A stretch of DNA of 64,000 bases from Cellulosimicrobium sp. ES-005 (GCF_040448685.1 NZ_CP159290.1:3038001-3102000); one strand, 5' to 3'; shown: positions 8,096-16,902, counted from the first letter of the stretch. The notes: a model not told the origin generated them from the sequence alone. Numbers and translations: made by a program.

Positions 8096-8734
8096 TCAGC
8101 CCTGGAGGTAGTGCAGGACGGCGAGGACACGGCGGCTGTAGCCGCCGGCGGCGTCGAGGCCGAGCTTGGTGAAGATCGCGTTGCCGTGCTTCTCGACCGC
8201 CGAGAGCGACAGGTGCAGCGCAGCCGCGATCCCGGCGTTCGTCCGGCCCTCGGCCATGAGGCGGAGGACGTCGTGCTCGCGCTCAGTCAGCCGCGAGAGC
8301 GGGTCGGCGCGGGAGGTGTCCGCGAAGAGCTGGCGGACGACCTCCGGGTCCACGACGAAGTCGCCGGACTCGACCCGACGCAGCGCGTCCAGGAGCTCCG
8401 AGACCCGCATCACGCGGTCCTTGAGGAGGTAGCCGACCCCCGCGCCGTCGCTCGTGACGAGGTCCCGCGTCGGCTCGGCCTCGACGTACTGCGAGAGGAC
8501 GAGCACGCCGACCCCGGGGAAGCGGCGCCGCACCTCGATCGCGGCCCGGATGCCCTCGTCCGTGTGCGTCGGGGGCATGCGCACGTCGAGCAGCACGACG
8601 TCCGGCGCGGGACGACGCCCGAGCAGGGCGAGGAGCTCGTCCGCGTCGCCGACGGCGGCGTCGACCGTGACGCCCTCGTCCACGAGGAGGGCCCGGAGAC
8701 CCTCGCGCAGGAGGGCGGAGTCCTCGGCGATCAT
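8096..8734 (-). CDS. NarL/LuxR-type response regulator (first two-component pair)
   Basis: The 212-residue protein has a receiver domain (residues 1-120) with the acidic pair in MIAEDSALL, the phosphoacceptor Asp in VVLLDVRMP, and the Lys in YLLKDRV. It ends with a LuxR-type helix-turn-helix (LTEREHDVLRLMAEGRT and SLSAVEKHGNAIFTKLGL, about 145-205). Its start ATG overlaps the kinase stop codon by one base (TGATG), so the two genes are translationally coupled. The regulon cannot be deduced. Confidence 0.93.
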   Translation of the reverse strand: MIAEDSALLREGLRALLVDEGVTVDAAVGDADELLALLGRRPAPDVVLLDVRMPPTHTDEGIRAAIEVRRRFPGVGVLVLSQYVEAEPTRDLVTSDGAGVGYLLKDRVMRVSELLDALRRVESGDFVVDPEVVRQLFADTSRADPLSRLTEREHDVLRLMAEGRTNAGIAAALHLSLSAVEKHGNAIFTKLGLDAAGGYSRRVLAVLHYLQG

Positions 8735-9897
8735 CACGCGCACGGCAGCACCGCCGTCACGGTGGTCGGCCCGCCGGGAGGGCTGGTCACGTCGAGCGAG
8801 CCGCCGAGCGCCGCCGCCCGGGCCGCGAGGCCCGCGAGCCCGCGACCGCCGCGCGGGGACGCGCCACCCCGACCGTCGTCCGTGACGCTGGCCCGCACGA
8901 CGCCGTCGGCGGAGGTCACCGTGACCGTCGTGCGGGTCGCGCCGGCGTGCTTGGCGACGTTCGCCAGGGCCTCGGCGACGACGTAGTACACGCACGCCTC
9001 CACCGCGGGCCCCGGTCGCCCGTCCAGGCGGTAGTCGAGCTCCGCGGACGGGGTCGCCCGTGCCGCCAGGCGTGCCAGGACCGGGCGCAGCCCCCGGGTG
9101 TCGAGCGCCGCGGGGTGCACGCGCCAGGCGACGTCGCGCACGCTCGCGAGCACCCGGGAGGCCTCGTCGGCGGCGTCGGCGAGGAGACGGTCGCGGACCA
9201 CGGGGTCGGTGGCTCGTCGGCCGCGGTCGAGCAGCATCCCGAGCGCCACGACCTGCTGCTGGACGCCGTCGTGCAGGTCGCGCTCGACCCGACGGCGTTC
9301 CGCCTCGACGGCTGCGACGATGTCCGAGCGCGAGGCGGCGAGCGCCTCGACCTGGGCGAGGAGCCGCGTCCGGTCCTCCTCGCCCAGCAACCGGCTCGCC
9401 GCCGCCCGCTCGAGCGCCGCGGAGCCGACGAGTCCCATGAGCGCGAGGTAGAGCAGGATCCCGCCCGGCACGACCGCCGAGAGGACGGTGAGCCCGGTCG
9501 TCGGGTCGCTGTCGTCGTCCGCCAGCGCGGGGACCCGCAGGTCGAACGCCCACGACGCCGTCATGAGCACCGCCGCGAACGCCCCGTAGGCGAGCAGGAG
9601 GAGGATCCCCGCGCTGAGCAGGCCCACGGCGAGGCGGGCGGCGAGGTAGCGCAGGGGTCGGCCGGTGCCGTCCGGAGCGTCGGTGTGCCAGGCGAACCAC
9701 CGCTCCAGGCGCCGCAGGTGCACGCGCACGGCGGCCCGGACCCGCCCGTCCCGCCAGGCCGCCGTCCGGGCGGACGCGCGGGCGAACGGGGCGGCCACGG
9801 CGGCAGCGAGCAGCGTCACCGCGTCCATCGGGACGAGGCAGACCCCGACCACGACGCCGCACGAGGCACGGACGACGGACGGCGCTCGGCTGGGCAC
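8734..9897 (-). CDS. Sensor histidine kinase, HisKA_3 type
   Basis: The 387-residue kinase has several N-terminal hydrophobic segments, including a helix near residues 90-130 and another near 155-180, followed by a HisKA_3 dimerisation domain with phospho-His in ERDLHDGVQQQ and a C-terminal ATPase domain (NVAKHAGA, DDGRGG, GLAGLAARAAALGG). It pairs with the overlapping response regulator downstream. I chose the GTG at 9897 because TAGGGT lies seven bases before it, matching the leaderless layout seen elsewhere here, and longer frames lack any start signal. Confidence 0.88.
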   Translation of the reverse strand: MPSRAPSVVRASCGVVVGVCLVPMDAVTLLAAAVAAPFARASARTAAWRDGRVRAAVRVHLRRLERWFAWHTDAPDGTGRPLRYLAARLAVGLLSAGILLLLAYGAFAAVLMTASWAFDLRVPALADDDSDPTTGLTVLSAVVPGGILLYLALMGLVGSAALERAAASRLLGEEDRTRLLAQVEALAASRSDIVAAVEAERRRVERDLHDGVQQQVVALGMLLDRGRRATDPVVRDRLLADAADEASRVLASVRDVAWRVHPAALDTRGLRPVLARLAARATPSAELDYRLDGRPGPAVEACVYYVVAEALANVAKHAGATRTTVTVTSADGVVRASVTDDGRGGASPRGGRGLAGLAARAAALGGSLDVTSPPGGPTTVTAVLPCA

Positions 9898-9904
9898 GCG
9901 ACTC

Positions 9905-9910
9905 ACCCTA
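9905..9910 (-). promoter_or_regulatory. -10 element of a leaderless promoter (histidine kinase)
   Basis: TAGGGT on the minus strand ends seven bases before the GTG start at 9897. No ribosome binding site is present. Confidence 0.5.
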
Positions 9911-10014
9911 GCGACGCGACCTGCGACGCGGACTGCGGAAAACCGCACCCCGTGCCGCGGGGAACCGTCGCCGTCCGTGCGCGACACCGCGTTCCGGCGC
10001 GGCTCGCGCCTTCC

Positions 10015-10020
10015 TAGCGT
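10015..10020 (+). promoter_or_regulatory. -10 element of a leaderless promoter (DedA gene)
   Basis: TAGCGT ends seven bases before the ATG at 10028. No Shine-Dalgarno sequence lies between them. Confidence 0.5.
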
Positions 10021-10027
10021 CGTCGGC

Positions 10028-10741
10028 ATGAGCCTCTCCTCGCCGTCCGTCCTCGCGGCCACCGCCTCCGACCCCGGCCCGATCACCCGCCTCACGGACT
10101 GGGCGGTGAGCCTGATGGAGTCCCTCGGCGCACCGGGAGCAGGTGTGGCGGTCGCCCTGGAGAACCTCTTCCCGCCGATCCCGAGCGAGGTGATCCTGCC
10201 GCTCGCCGGGTTCACGGCCGCCCAGGGGCGTCTCGGTCTGCTCGAGGCGATCCTGTGGACGACGGTCGGCTCCGTCGTCGGGGCGCTCCTGCTCTACGGG
10301 CTCGGTGCCGCGCTCGGCGCCGAGCGGCTCCGCGCCGTCGCGGCTCGCCTGCCGCTCGTCCGGGTCGAGGACGTCGACACCGCCGAGGCGTGGTTCGCCC
10401 GGTACGGGACGACAGCGGTCCTCGTCGGGCGCGTCGTCCCGATCGTGCGCAGCCTCATCTCGATCCCGGCCGGCGTCGAGCGCATGCCGCTGGGCAGGTT
10501 CCTCGTCCTGACCGCGGTCGGCAGCGGCGTCTGGAACACCACGCTGGTCCTGCTCGGCTACGGTCTCGGAGAGCGGTGGCCCGAGATCGAGGCCGCGATC
10601 GGGACGTACCAGAAGGGGGTCCTCGCCGTCGTCGCCGTGCTCGCGGTGGCGTACGTCGTCCACCTGCTGGTCCGCCGCGCGCGTGCCGACTCGCCGCCGC
10701 AGCCTGGTGGCCCCGCGCCGCGACGGCACGCGCGGCGCTGA
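10028..10741 (+). CDS. DedA family membrane protein
   Basis: The 237-residue integral membrane protein carries the DedA signatures: the re-entrant-loop motif ENLFPPIPSEVILPLAG (about residues 43-60) and the second-half motif GRVVPIVRSLISIPAG, followed by further hydrophobic helices and a basic tail. DedA proteins are lipid or carrier-lipid transporters that support membrane homeostasis. The start is leaderless-type. The gene is divergent from the two-component pair and 20 bases upstream of a phosphatase-like gene with its own ribosome binding site. Confidence 0.92.
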   Translation: MSLSSPSVLAATASDPGPITRLTDWAVSLMESLGAPGAGVAVALENLFPPIPSEVILPLAGFTAAQGRLGLLEAILWTTVGSVVGALLLYGLGAALGAERLRAVAARLPLVRVEDVDTAEAWFARYGTTAVLVGRVVPIVRSLISIPAGVERMPLGRFLVLTAVGSGVWNTTLVLLGYGLGERWPEIEAAIGTYQKGVLAVVAVLAVAYVVHLLVRRARADSPPQPGGPAPRRHARR

Positions 10742-10761
10742 GCACCCCGTCGGAGGAGCGC

Positions 10762-11202
10762 ATGGGTTCGTGGGAACAGGGCGACGGCGTCGTGGAGCTG
10801 CCGGACGGGCGTCGGGTGCGGGGCCGCGGGCTGCGGTCCGGGCCGCCCGGGCCGGACGACGTGCCGGAGCTCGGCGTCTACCTCACCGGGACGCCGCCGC
10901 CGGCCACGGCATGGGAGTCGCGCTGGGTCCGGTGGCCGGACTTCGCGCTGCCGCGGTCCACGCCGGACGCCGTCGCGCTGCTGCGCGAGGCGTACGAGCG
11001 GGCCGCCGACGAGCGCGTGGAGCTCGCGTGCGGCGGCGGGACCGGTCGCACCGGCACGGCGCTCGCGCTCCTCGCGGTGTGGGGCGGCATCCGCCCCGAC
11101 GACGCCGTCGCCTGGGTCCGCGCGCGCTACCGGCCCCGCGCCGTCGAGACGCCGTGGCAGCGCCGCTGGGTGCGGCGCACCGGGGCACGGACGGTCCCGT
11201 AG
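10762..11202 (+). CDS. Protein-tyrosine-phosphatase-like protein
   Basis: The 146-residue protein contains CGGGTGRTG, a match to the CX5R(S/T) active-site loop of cysteine-dependent phosphatases, at about residues 92-100. An upstream Trp-Pro-Asp (VRWPDFALP) fits the general-acid loop. It is short and lacks other domains, so it is probably a soluble dual-specificity-type phosphatase. The ATG follows GGAGGAG. It sits 20 bases after the DedA gene and may be co-transcribed. Substrate unknown. Confidence 0.8.
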   Translation: MGSWEQGDGVVELPDGRRVRGRGLRSGPPGPDDVPELGVYLTGTPPPATAWESRWVRWPDFALPRSTPDAVALLREAYERAADERVELACGGGTGRTGTALALLAVWGGIRPDDAVAWVRARYRPRAVETPWQRRWVRRTGARTVP

Positions 11203-11260
11203 GCCCAGGGCGGGACCGCTGACGTCGCCCGGGCGTCGAGCGTCTGTGGGTGCCCGGCCG

Positions 11261-11266
11261 TACCGT
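11261..11266 (+). promoter_or_regulatory. -10 element of a leaderless promoter (DUF4240 gene)
   Basis: TACCGT ends seven bases before the ATG at 11274, with no ribosome binding site. Confidence 0.5.
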
Positions 11267-11273
11267 CCGGTCC

Positions 11274-11849
11274 ATGGATCGAGAGACCTTCTGGGAGATC
11301 GTCGACGCCGCGCGCGACCGGGCGGGCGCGGGCGCCGACGACCGCGGCGCGGAGGACGACCCGCTGCCCGGCGCCCTGACCGACCTCCTCGTCGAGCGGC
11401 TCACCGCGGACGAGATGCTCGCGTTCGTCGACGTGGCGGGCGGTCTGGCGCACGACGCGTACGCGTGGCCGCTGTGGGGTGCCGCGTACCTCGTCGAGGG
11501 CGGGTGCAGCGACGACGGCTTCATGGACTTCCGCGACGGGCTCGTCCTCGCCGGCCGGGCGGCGTTCGAGCGCGCCGTGGCGGACCCGGACTCCCTCGCG
11601 GACCACCCCGTGGTCGCTGCCATGTCGCGCGGCGGGTCCGCCTGGTTCGGGTACGAGTCGCTGGACTCGCTCGTCGGCGACGCGTGGTCGCGCGCGACCG
11701 GCGAGGACGACGAGGCGTACTACGCGGCGCGCGAGCGGACGTCGTCGGGGCCGGCGCGCAGCGAGCCCGCCGGCGAGCAGTGGGACTTCGACGACGACGA
11801 GGAGAACGCGCGCCGCCTCCCGCGGCTCACCGCGCTGTTCGCGGTGTGA
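11274..11849 (+). CDS. DUF4240 domain-containing protein
   Basis: The 191-residue protein begins MDRETFWEIVDAAR and contains LWGAAYLVEGGCSDDGF and FRDGLVLAGR, the hallmarks of DUF4240. The family is widespread in Streptomyces and relatives with no known function. The C-terminal 40 residues are acidic (WDFDDDEENARR). The start is set by the leaderless-type TACCGT element. It converges with the oxidase gene on the other strand. Confidence 0.82.
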   Translation: MDRETFWEIVDAARDRAGAGADDRGAEDDPLPGALTDLLVERLTADEMLAFVDVAGGLAHDAYAWPLWGAAYLVEGGCSDDGFMDFRDGLVLAGRAAFERAVADPDSLADHPVVAAMSRGGSAWFGYESLDSLVGDAWSRATGEDDEAYYAARERTSSGPARSEPAGEQWDFDDDEENARRLPRLTALFAV

Positions 11850-11885
11850 GACCGCTCCGCGTCGACCGGCAGCGCTGACCCGACG

Positions 11886-13274
11886 TCACACGCGCCAGGC
11901 GAACAGCCCCGCCGGGTCGTAGGCCGACCGCACCGACGCGAGGCGCGCCGCCGTCTCCGGCGACCACGCCCGCGCGAGCGTCTCGTCCGTCCACGGGCCG
12001 GGCAGGAAGTTGATGTTGGTCTCCGTCGCGGCCCACGGCTCGGACCACTGCGCGAACGACGCCGCGGCCTCGACCATGTCCGGCACGCGCGGGGGGTTCA
12101 CGCCGACCAGGCTGAGCAGGAACCCGGCCGTCCGCCCGCCCGCGGCGGACCCGCCGTCCACGTCGCGCGCGCCGGCCGCGCCGAGGTGCCGCAGCTCGGC
12201 CGCCACGAACGGCGAGCCGCTGCCGGGCCCGAGGTCCGCGAGGAACCGGTCGAGGAACGCCGCGTCCACCTCGCGCAGGCCGGCGCCGTAGACCCACGAC
12301 GGGCCGGCGTCCTCGGGGTCGTCGTGGATCGACGCGATGGCGGTCGTCGGGATCTCCCCGACCGCGTCGGCCATGACCGGGGCGAGAGCCCGCAGCGGCG
12401 CAGCCAGGCGCTCGCCCTCCGCGGCGTCGCCCGGGTAGGCGAACCGGAGGGCGAGGACCGTGCGGCCGCGCAGGTGCTCGGGGATGAACGGCAGGTCCGG
12501 GAGGGCGAGCACCGCGACGGAGGTCGTGACGTCGTCGGGCGCGGTCGCGGTCCAGTCGACCCAGCCGCGCAGCACGTCCTCGACGTGCGGGGCGTCGAAC
12601 GTGAGCGCCCCCGCGTACAGGGTGCGCAGCGGCGCGAGCTCGACGTCGACGCGCGTCACCACGCCGAGGCCGCCCTTGCCGCCGCGCAGCGCCCAGAACA
12701 GGTCCGGCTCGGAGTCCGCGCTCGCCTCGACGACCGAGCCGTCGGCCAGCACGACCCGGAACCCGCGGACCCAGTCCGTCGTGAGCCCGTGGCTGCGCGT
12801 CAGCGGGCCGAACCCGCCGCCGAGCGTGTACCCGACCACGCCGACCCCCGTGGACGACCCCGTGACGGGGAGCAGCCCGTGCTCCGCCGCGGCCTCGACC
12901 ACCGTCTTCCAGCGGGTGCCCGCGGCGATGCGCGCGACGCGGGTCTCCGGGTCGATCTCGACGCCCGCGAGGTCGCTCGTGCCGAGGACGAGGCCGTCCG
13001 CGACGGGCGAGGACGCGCCATGGCCCGTCGCGTGGGCGCGCACGCGCAGCCCGTGCTGGGACGCGAACCGGACCGCCTCCACGACGTCGGCCTCGGTGGC
13101 GGCCAGCACCGCGAGGTCGGGGTCGTGCGTGACGAGCGTGCTGTGGGAGGCGACGGCCTCCGCAGCCGTCGGGCCGCCGTCGGGCAGGTCGCCCCGGGCG
13201 AGCACGCGACCCGTGACGCGGTCGCGCAGCGCGGCGACGTCGGTGGGCGGAAGAGTGGTGGCAGTGGTGGTCAT
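11886..13274 (-). CDS. FAD-linked oxidase, berberine-bridge-enzyme type
   Basis: The 462-residue protein has an FAD-binding type 4 domain (about residues 40-200). A His in RAHATGHGASS is positioned for covalent flavin attachment, and GVGVVGYTLGGGFGPLTRSHG forms the flavin-binding core. The C-terminus shows the BBE segment (ETNINFLPGPWTDE near the end, with final YDPAGLF). Such enzymes oxidise sugars or secondary metabolites. The ATG at 13274 follows AAGGGGA. It lies downstream of the esterase on the same strand with a 113-base gap. Substrate unknown. Confidence 0.85.
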   Translation of the reverse strand: MTTTATTLPPTDVAALRDRVTGRVLARGDLPDGGPTAAEAVASHSTLVTHDPDLAVLAATEADVVEAVRFASQHGLRVRAHATGHGASSPVADGLVLGTSDLAGVEIDPETRVARIAAGTRWKTVVEAAAEHGLLPVTGSSTGVGVVGYTLGGGFGPLTRSHGLTTDWVRGFRVVLADGSVVEASADSEPDLFWALRGGKGGLGVVTRVDVELAPLRTLYAGALTFDAPHVEDVLRGWVDWTATAPDDVTTSVAVLALPDLPFIPEHLRGRTVLALRFAYPGDAAEGERLAAPLRALAPVMADAVGEIPTTAIASIHDDPEDAGPSWVYGAGLREVDAAFLDRFLADLGPGSGSPFVAAELRHLGAAGARDVDGGSAAGGRTAGFLLSLVGVNPPRVPDMVEAAASFAQWSEPWAATETNINFLPGPWTDETLARAWSPETAARLASVRSAYDPAGLFAWRV

Positions 13275-13387
13275 GGTGGTCCCCTTCGTCGCGGTGTGCG
13301 CGTCTCGACGCCAGGTGCGGTCACCCACACGACGACGCGCGAGCACGGTGTGTGACACGTGCCCCGACGGGTAGGGAGGGCGCCGCG

Positions 13388-14185
13388 TCAGGTTCGTGGC
13401 GCCCCCGGCAGCGGCAGCCAGTCGAGGACGTCCTGGATCGTGCGGTCCCAGAAGCCCCACTCGTGGGTCCCGGGCGAGAACTCCGACCGCAGCGCCACGC
13501 CGGACTCATCGGCCACGCGCTCGAACGCCCTGTTGCCGTCGACGAGGAAGTCCTCCGTCCCGCACGCGAGGAACAGGTCGGGGAGGTCCGCCGTCCGACC
13601 CTCGGCGGCAGCCCGGCGCAGCAGCGCGAGCAGGTCGTCGTCGGAGCCCGCGATCTCCCGGTCGCCGAACACGCGCTCGATGTCGGGCAGGCGGCGCTCC
13701 CGGTACGACTCGTCGGCGAGGTCGAGCACCCCGGACAGGCTCGCCGCCGCCGCGAACCGCTCGGGGTGCCGCAGCGCCCAGCGGAACGCCCCGTACCCGC
13801 CCATCGACAGTCCGGCGACGAACGTGTCCTCGCGCCGCGACGACACCCGGAAGAACTGGTCGACCAGGCTCGGCAGCTCCTCCGACAGGAACGTCCAGTA
13901 CCGGTGCCCGTGCACCTCGTCGGCGTAGAAGCTGCGCTCCACGCGGGGCATGACGACGGCCAGCCCCCGGTCGGCGACGTACCGCTCGATCGACGTCCGG
14001 CGCGTCCAGATCGTCTCGTCGTCGCTCATGCCGTGGAGCAGGTAGAGCACCGGGGCGCCCTCGGCGCGGGCGCTCGCGGACCCGGCCATGCCGATCTGGG
14101 TCGCCGTGGCCTGCGGGAGCACGACGGTCATCGTCGTGCTCACCTCGAGCACGTCGGAGTAGAAGGAGCAGCGGACGAGGGCCAC
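13388..14185 (-). CDS. Alpha/beta-hydrolase esterase (tributyrin esterase / esterase D family)
   Basis: The 265-residue protein begins VALVRCSFYSDVLEVSTT, typical of the EstA-like tributyrin esterases. It has the oxyanion-region LYLLHGMSDDE, the nucleophile elbow GLSMGGYGAF with the catalytic Ser, and a C-terminal His in PGTHEWGFW. There is no signal peptide, so it probably acts in the cytoplasm on short-chain esters. The GTG start at 14185 follows GGGAGG. It is divergent from the iron-binding lipoprotein gene. Confidence 0.87.
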   Translation of the reverse strand: MALVRCSFYSDVLEVSTTMTVVLPQATATQIGMAGSASARAEGAPVLYLLHGMSDDETIWTRRTSIERYVADRGLAVVMPRVERSFYADEVHGHRYWTFLSEELPSLVDQFFRVSSRREDTFVAGLSMGGYGAFRWALRHPERFAAAASLSGVLDLADESYRERRLPDIERVFGDREIAGSDDDLLALLRRAAAEGRTADLPDLFLACGTEDFLVDGNRAFERVADESGVALRSEFSPGTHEWGFWDRTIQDVLDWLPLPGAPRT

Positions 14186-14292
14186 GGGTCGCCTCCCGGC
14201 GGGTCGGATGTGCCGACGGGGGCGCCCGACGGCGCCCCCAGTCTGCCCGCTGTGAGCCATCGCACGGGCCGCACGCTCCGCTCCGGCGACGG

Positions 14293-14311
14293 ATGAGGCT
14301 AGCCTTACCTT
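14293..14311. promoter_or_regulatory. IdeR/DtxR-type iron box
   Basis: The 19-base site carries the core AGGCTAGCCT with flanking TTACCTT, very close to the actinobacterial iron-box consensus built on TTAGGNTAGNCTAACCTAA. A -10-like TACCTT is embedded in it, so a bound iron-loaded repressor would block the promoter of the downstream siderophore-binding gene. Confidence 0.75.
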
Positions 14312-14357
14312 GCTCAGTCGCCGCGCCGGCGGCGCCACCGTCCCTTGGGAGAGATCC

Positions 14358-15416
14358 ATGCGTCGTCCGACGTCCTCCGCCTCGCGCCGCACCACCGCGG
14401 CTGCCCTCCTCGCGCTCGGCGCGCTCGTGCTCGCCGGGTGCTCCGCGGGCGCCGACGACGGCGCCGCCGACGACACGAGCACGACCCCGGCCGCGGGCGG
14501 CGCCTTCCCGGTGACGATCGAGAGCGCCCTGGGCGACGCCGTGATCCCCGAGCAGCCCGAGCGAGTCGTGACCTGGGGCTGGTCGACGCAGGACGCGGTC
14601 CTCGCGCTCGGGGTCGTGCCCGTCGCGATGCCGCGCAACGACTACGGCGGCGGCGAGACCGGGATCCTGCCGTGGGACGAGGACGCGATCGAGGAGCTCG
14701 GCGGCGAGACCCCGACCCTGCTCTCCGGCTCCGACACGGGCGAGGTCCCGTTCGAGGAGATCGCCGCGGCGCAGCCCGACGTCATCCTCGCGCCCTACTC
14801 CGGCATCACGCAGGAGGAGTTCGACCGGCTGTCCGAGGTCGCGCCCGTCGTCGCGTACCCGGACCAGCCGTGGGCGCTGCCGTGGCAGGACCAGCTCGAG
14901 ATCGTCGGGACGGCGCTCGGCAAGAGCGACGAGGCGGCGGCGCTGCAGTCGGAGACCGACGCGTACGTCACCGCGCTCGCCGACGAGCACCCGGAGCTCG
15001 ACGGCACGACGTTCGTCTACGCGTCGGCCAACACCCCGGGCACGCTCAACGTCTTCCGGGCGGACGACCCGCGCGTCGACCTGCTCGAGGACATGGGCAT
15101 GACGCTCAGCCCGAGCGTCGCCGGGCTCGACGCCTCGCCCGACGACGGCACGTACTTCTACGGGCTGAGCGAGGAGCGACTCGGCGAGATCGACACCGAC
15201 GTGCTCGTCATGTACTTCGGCTCCCAGGACGAGGTCGACGCGTTCACGGCGCTGCCGTCCGTCGGCGCGATGGAGTCTGTGCAGCAGGGCCGGTTCGCCC
15301 CGATCGTCGGTGAGTCGTTCGTCATGGCGAGCAGCGCACCGACCGTGCTCTCCATCCCGTGGATGCTCGACCAGTACGTCCCGCAGCTCGCCGAGGCGGC
15401 CGCCGCGTCGAAGTGA
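14358..15416 (+). CDS. Iron-siderophore ABC transporter substrate-binding lipoprotein
   Basis: The 352-residue protein has a lipoprotein signal peptide ending in the lipobox LVLAGC (Cys about residue 30) and then a FecB/FepB-type periplasmic-binding fold: VVTWGWSTQDAVLALGVVP, a helical backbone, and ERLGEIDTDVLVMYF. It would sit anchored outside the membrane and hand ferric siderophores to a permease, which is not encoded here. The ATG follows GGGAGAG. An iron box directly upstream supports iron repression. The gene stands alone, so its ABC partners lie elsewhere. Confidence 0.9.
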   Translation: MRRPTSSASRRTTAAALLALGALVLAGCSAGADDGAADDTSTTPAAGGAFPVTIESALGDAVIPEQPERVVTWGWSTQDAVLALGVVPVAMPRNDYGGGETGILPWDEDAIEELGGETPTLLSGSDTGEVPFEEIAAAQPDVILAPYSGITQEEFDRLSEVAPVVAYPDQPWALPWQDQLEIVGTALGKSDEAAALQSETDAYVTALADEHPELDGTTFVYASANTPGTLNVFRADDPRVDLLEDMGMTLSPSVAGLDASPDDGTYFYGLSEERLGEIDTDVLVMYFGSQDEVDAFTALPSVGAMESVQQGRFAPIVGESFVMASSAPTVLSIPWMLDQYVPQLAEAAAASK

Positions 15417-15421
15417 GCCGT

Positions 15422-15449
15422 GCGGCCGCGTCGTGCGCGACGCGGCCGC
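15422..15449. terminator. Bidirectional hairpin terminator
   Basis: A perfect 12-bp stem (GCGGCCGCGTCG with its complement, loop TGCG) lies between the convergent lipoprotein and exonuclease genes. Confidence 0.7.
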
Positions 15450-15459
15450 GGCGGCGGGA

Positions 15460-16476
15460 TCAGCCGCGCAGGGCGTCCAGCAGGCGCCGGACCGACGTCC
15501 CGAGGCCCCACCGCTCCGTGAGCTCGGCGAGCGCGTCGGGGTCCGCGGGGGCGGTCGGGAGCGCGTCGTGGACCTCCCCGACGGGGGCGTCCGGCGCGAC
15601 GCGCACGACGAGCGGCGCGACCTCCAGGTAGGAGGCCGCCTCGGTGAGGCGACGGCGCTGGGTCGGTGTCAGGCCGGGGTCGCCCGCCTCGCGCGCCGCG
15701 AGCACGCCCGCGAGGTCGCCGAACCTCGCGAGCAGCGCGACCGCCGTCTTCTCCCCGATGCCGGGGACGCCGGGCAGGCCGTCGCTCGGGTCGCCGCGGA
15801 GCACCGCCATGTCCGCGTACGCCGCCCCCGTCGGGATCCCGTACCGCTCCGCGAGCCGCGCCTGGTCGACGACGTCGAGGTTCTTCACGCCCTTGGTCGG
15901 GTAGAGGACGCGGACGCCCGCTTCGTCGTCGACGAGCTGGAACAGGTCGCGGTCCCCGGTGACGACCTCGACGGCGGCCCGGCCCGACGCGTCCGGCGCG
16001 GCGCCCTCGGCCGCGCGCCGCGCGACCTCGCGCGCGGTGAGCGTGCCGATGACGTCGTCGGCCTCGTACCCCGCCGCGCCGACGCGGGCGATCCCCAGCG
16101 CCGCGAGCACGTCGACGATCACCGGGATCTGCGCGACGAGCTTCTCCGGGACCTCCTCGACGCCCGTGGTCCCGGGCACCTTCTCGGCGACCCGGTGCGC
16201 CTTGTACGACGGGATGGCCTCGACGCGGAACGCCGGGCGCCAGTCCACGTCCCAGCACGCGACGAGGCGCGACGGGCGGCGGTCCGTGACGAGCGTCGCG
16301 ATCATGTCGAGCAGGCCGCGCACCGCGTTGACCGGCGTGCCGTCCGGGGCCTTGATCGAGTCGGGGACCCCGAAGAACGCGCGGAAGTACAGGCTCGCCG
16401 TGTCGAGCAGCATGAGCTCGCCGCCCGCCGTCGCGGGGGTGCTCGAGGGGGCGCCGTCGTCCGTGCTCTGCGTCAT
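15460..16476 (-). CDS. Stand-alone 5'-3' exonuclease (flap endonuclease family)
   Basis: The 338-residue protein corresponds to the N-terminal 5'-3' exonuclease domain of DNA polymerase I, without a polymerase domain. Acidic metal-binding motifs are LLDTASLYFRAFFG, AGYEADDVIGTL and VVTGDRDLFQLVD. They are followed by the helix-hairpin-helix DPSDGLPGVPGIGEKTA. It would remove 5' flaps and RNA primers as a backup to PolI. I use the ATG at 16476, where CAGGAT lies six bases upstream; another in-frame Met six codons earlier is possible. Confidence 0.92.
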   Translation of the reverse strand: MTQSTDDGAPSSTPATAGGELMLLDTASLYFRAFFGVPDSIKAPDGTPVNAVRGLLDMIATLVTDRRPSRLVACWDVDWRPAFRVEAIPSYKAHRVAEKVPGTTGVEEVPEKLVAQIPVIVDVLAALGIARVGAAGYEADDVIGTLTAREVARRAAEGAAPDASGRAAVEVVTGDRDLFQLVDDEAGVRVLYPTKGVKNLDVVDQARLAERYGIPTGAAYADMAVLRGDPSDGLPGVPGIGEKTAVALLARFGDLAGVLAAREAGDPGLTPTQRRRLTEAASYLEVAPLVVRVAPDAPVGEVHDALPTAPADPDALAELTERWGLGTSVRRLLDALRG

Positions 16477-16599
16477 GCCGCCATCCTGCCGCACGGCCCC
16501 GACACGGGGCCCGCCGTGCCGCCGCGCGCCGCTGCCCTCGCCGTCGGACGGCGCGCGCGGTTCACTGGTGCCGTCGACCGCTACACGGAGGTGAGCGTC

Positions 16600-16890
16600 A
16601 TGTCCACGACGGCACGACGAGGAGCCGGCGCGGCTCTCGCCATCGCGGTGATCCTGCTCCTCGGGGCCTGCGCCGCCGGGCCGAACGTCGCCGCGAGCCC
16701 CGGCGGCTACGGGTTCTGGTGGGGTCTGTGGCAGGGGATGATCCTGCCGTTCACGTTCATCGTGTCCCTCTTCACCGACACGGTGAGCATCTACGAGGTC
16801 GACAACAACGGGAACTGGTACGACGTCGGGTTCATGCTCGGCATCGCGCTGTTCTCCGGGCCGGTGATCGCGCTGCGCGGGCGTCGGTAG
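16600..16890 (+). CDS. Small membrane lipoprotein of unknown function
   Basis: The 96-residue product has a cleavable lipoprotein-type signal with lipobox LLGAC (Cys at residue 24). It is followed by a Gly/Trp-rich segment (GGYGFWWGLWQG), a hydrophobic helix (residues about 47-60) and a second helix near the C-terminus ending GRR. GGAGGTGA precedes the ATG. I do not recognise a characterised family, although small proteins with a DNNGNWYDVGF-type segment occur in several bacteria. The neighbours give no functional clue. Confidence 0.75.
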   Translation: MSTTARRGAGAALAIAVILLLGACAAGPNVAASPGGYGFWWGLWQGMILPFTFIVSLFTDTVSIYEVDNNGNWYDVGFMLGIALFSGPVIALRGRR

Positions 16891-16902
16891 GCGGCCCGGG
16901 GC

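Noticed and set aside
13300-13375. A GCACG...CGTGC dyad upstream of the FAD-linked oxidase gene.
   Set aside because: The arms are only 5 bp and the match breaks with a shift in the middle, so it is not distinguishable from chance in this GC-rich sequence.
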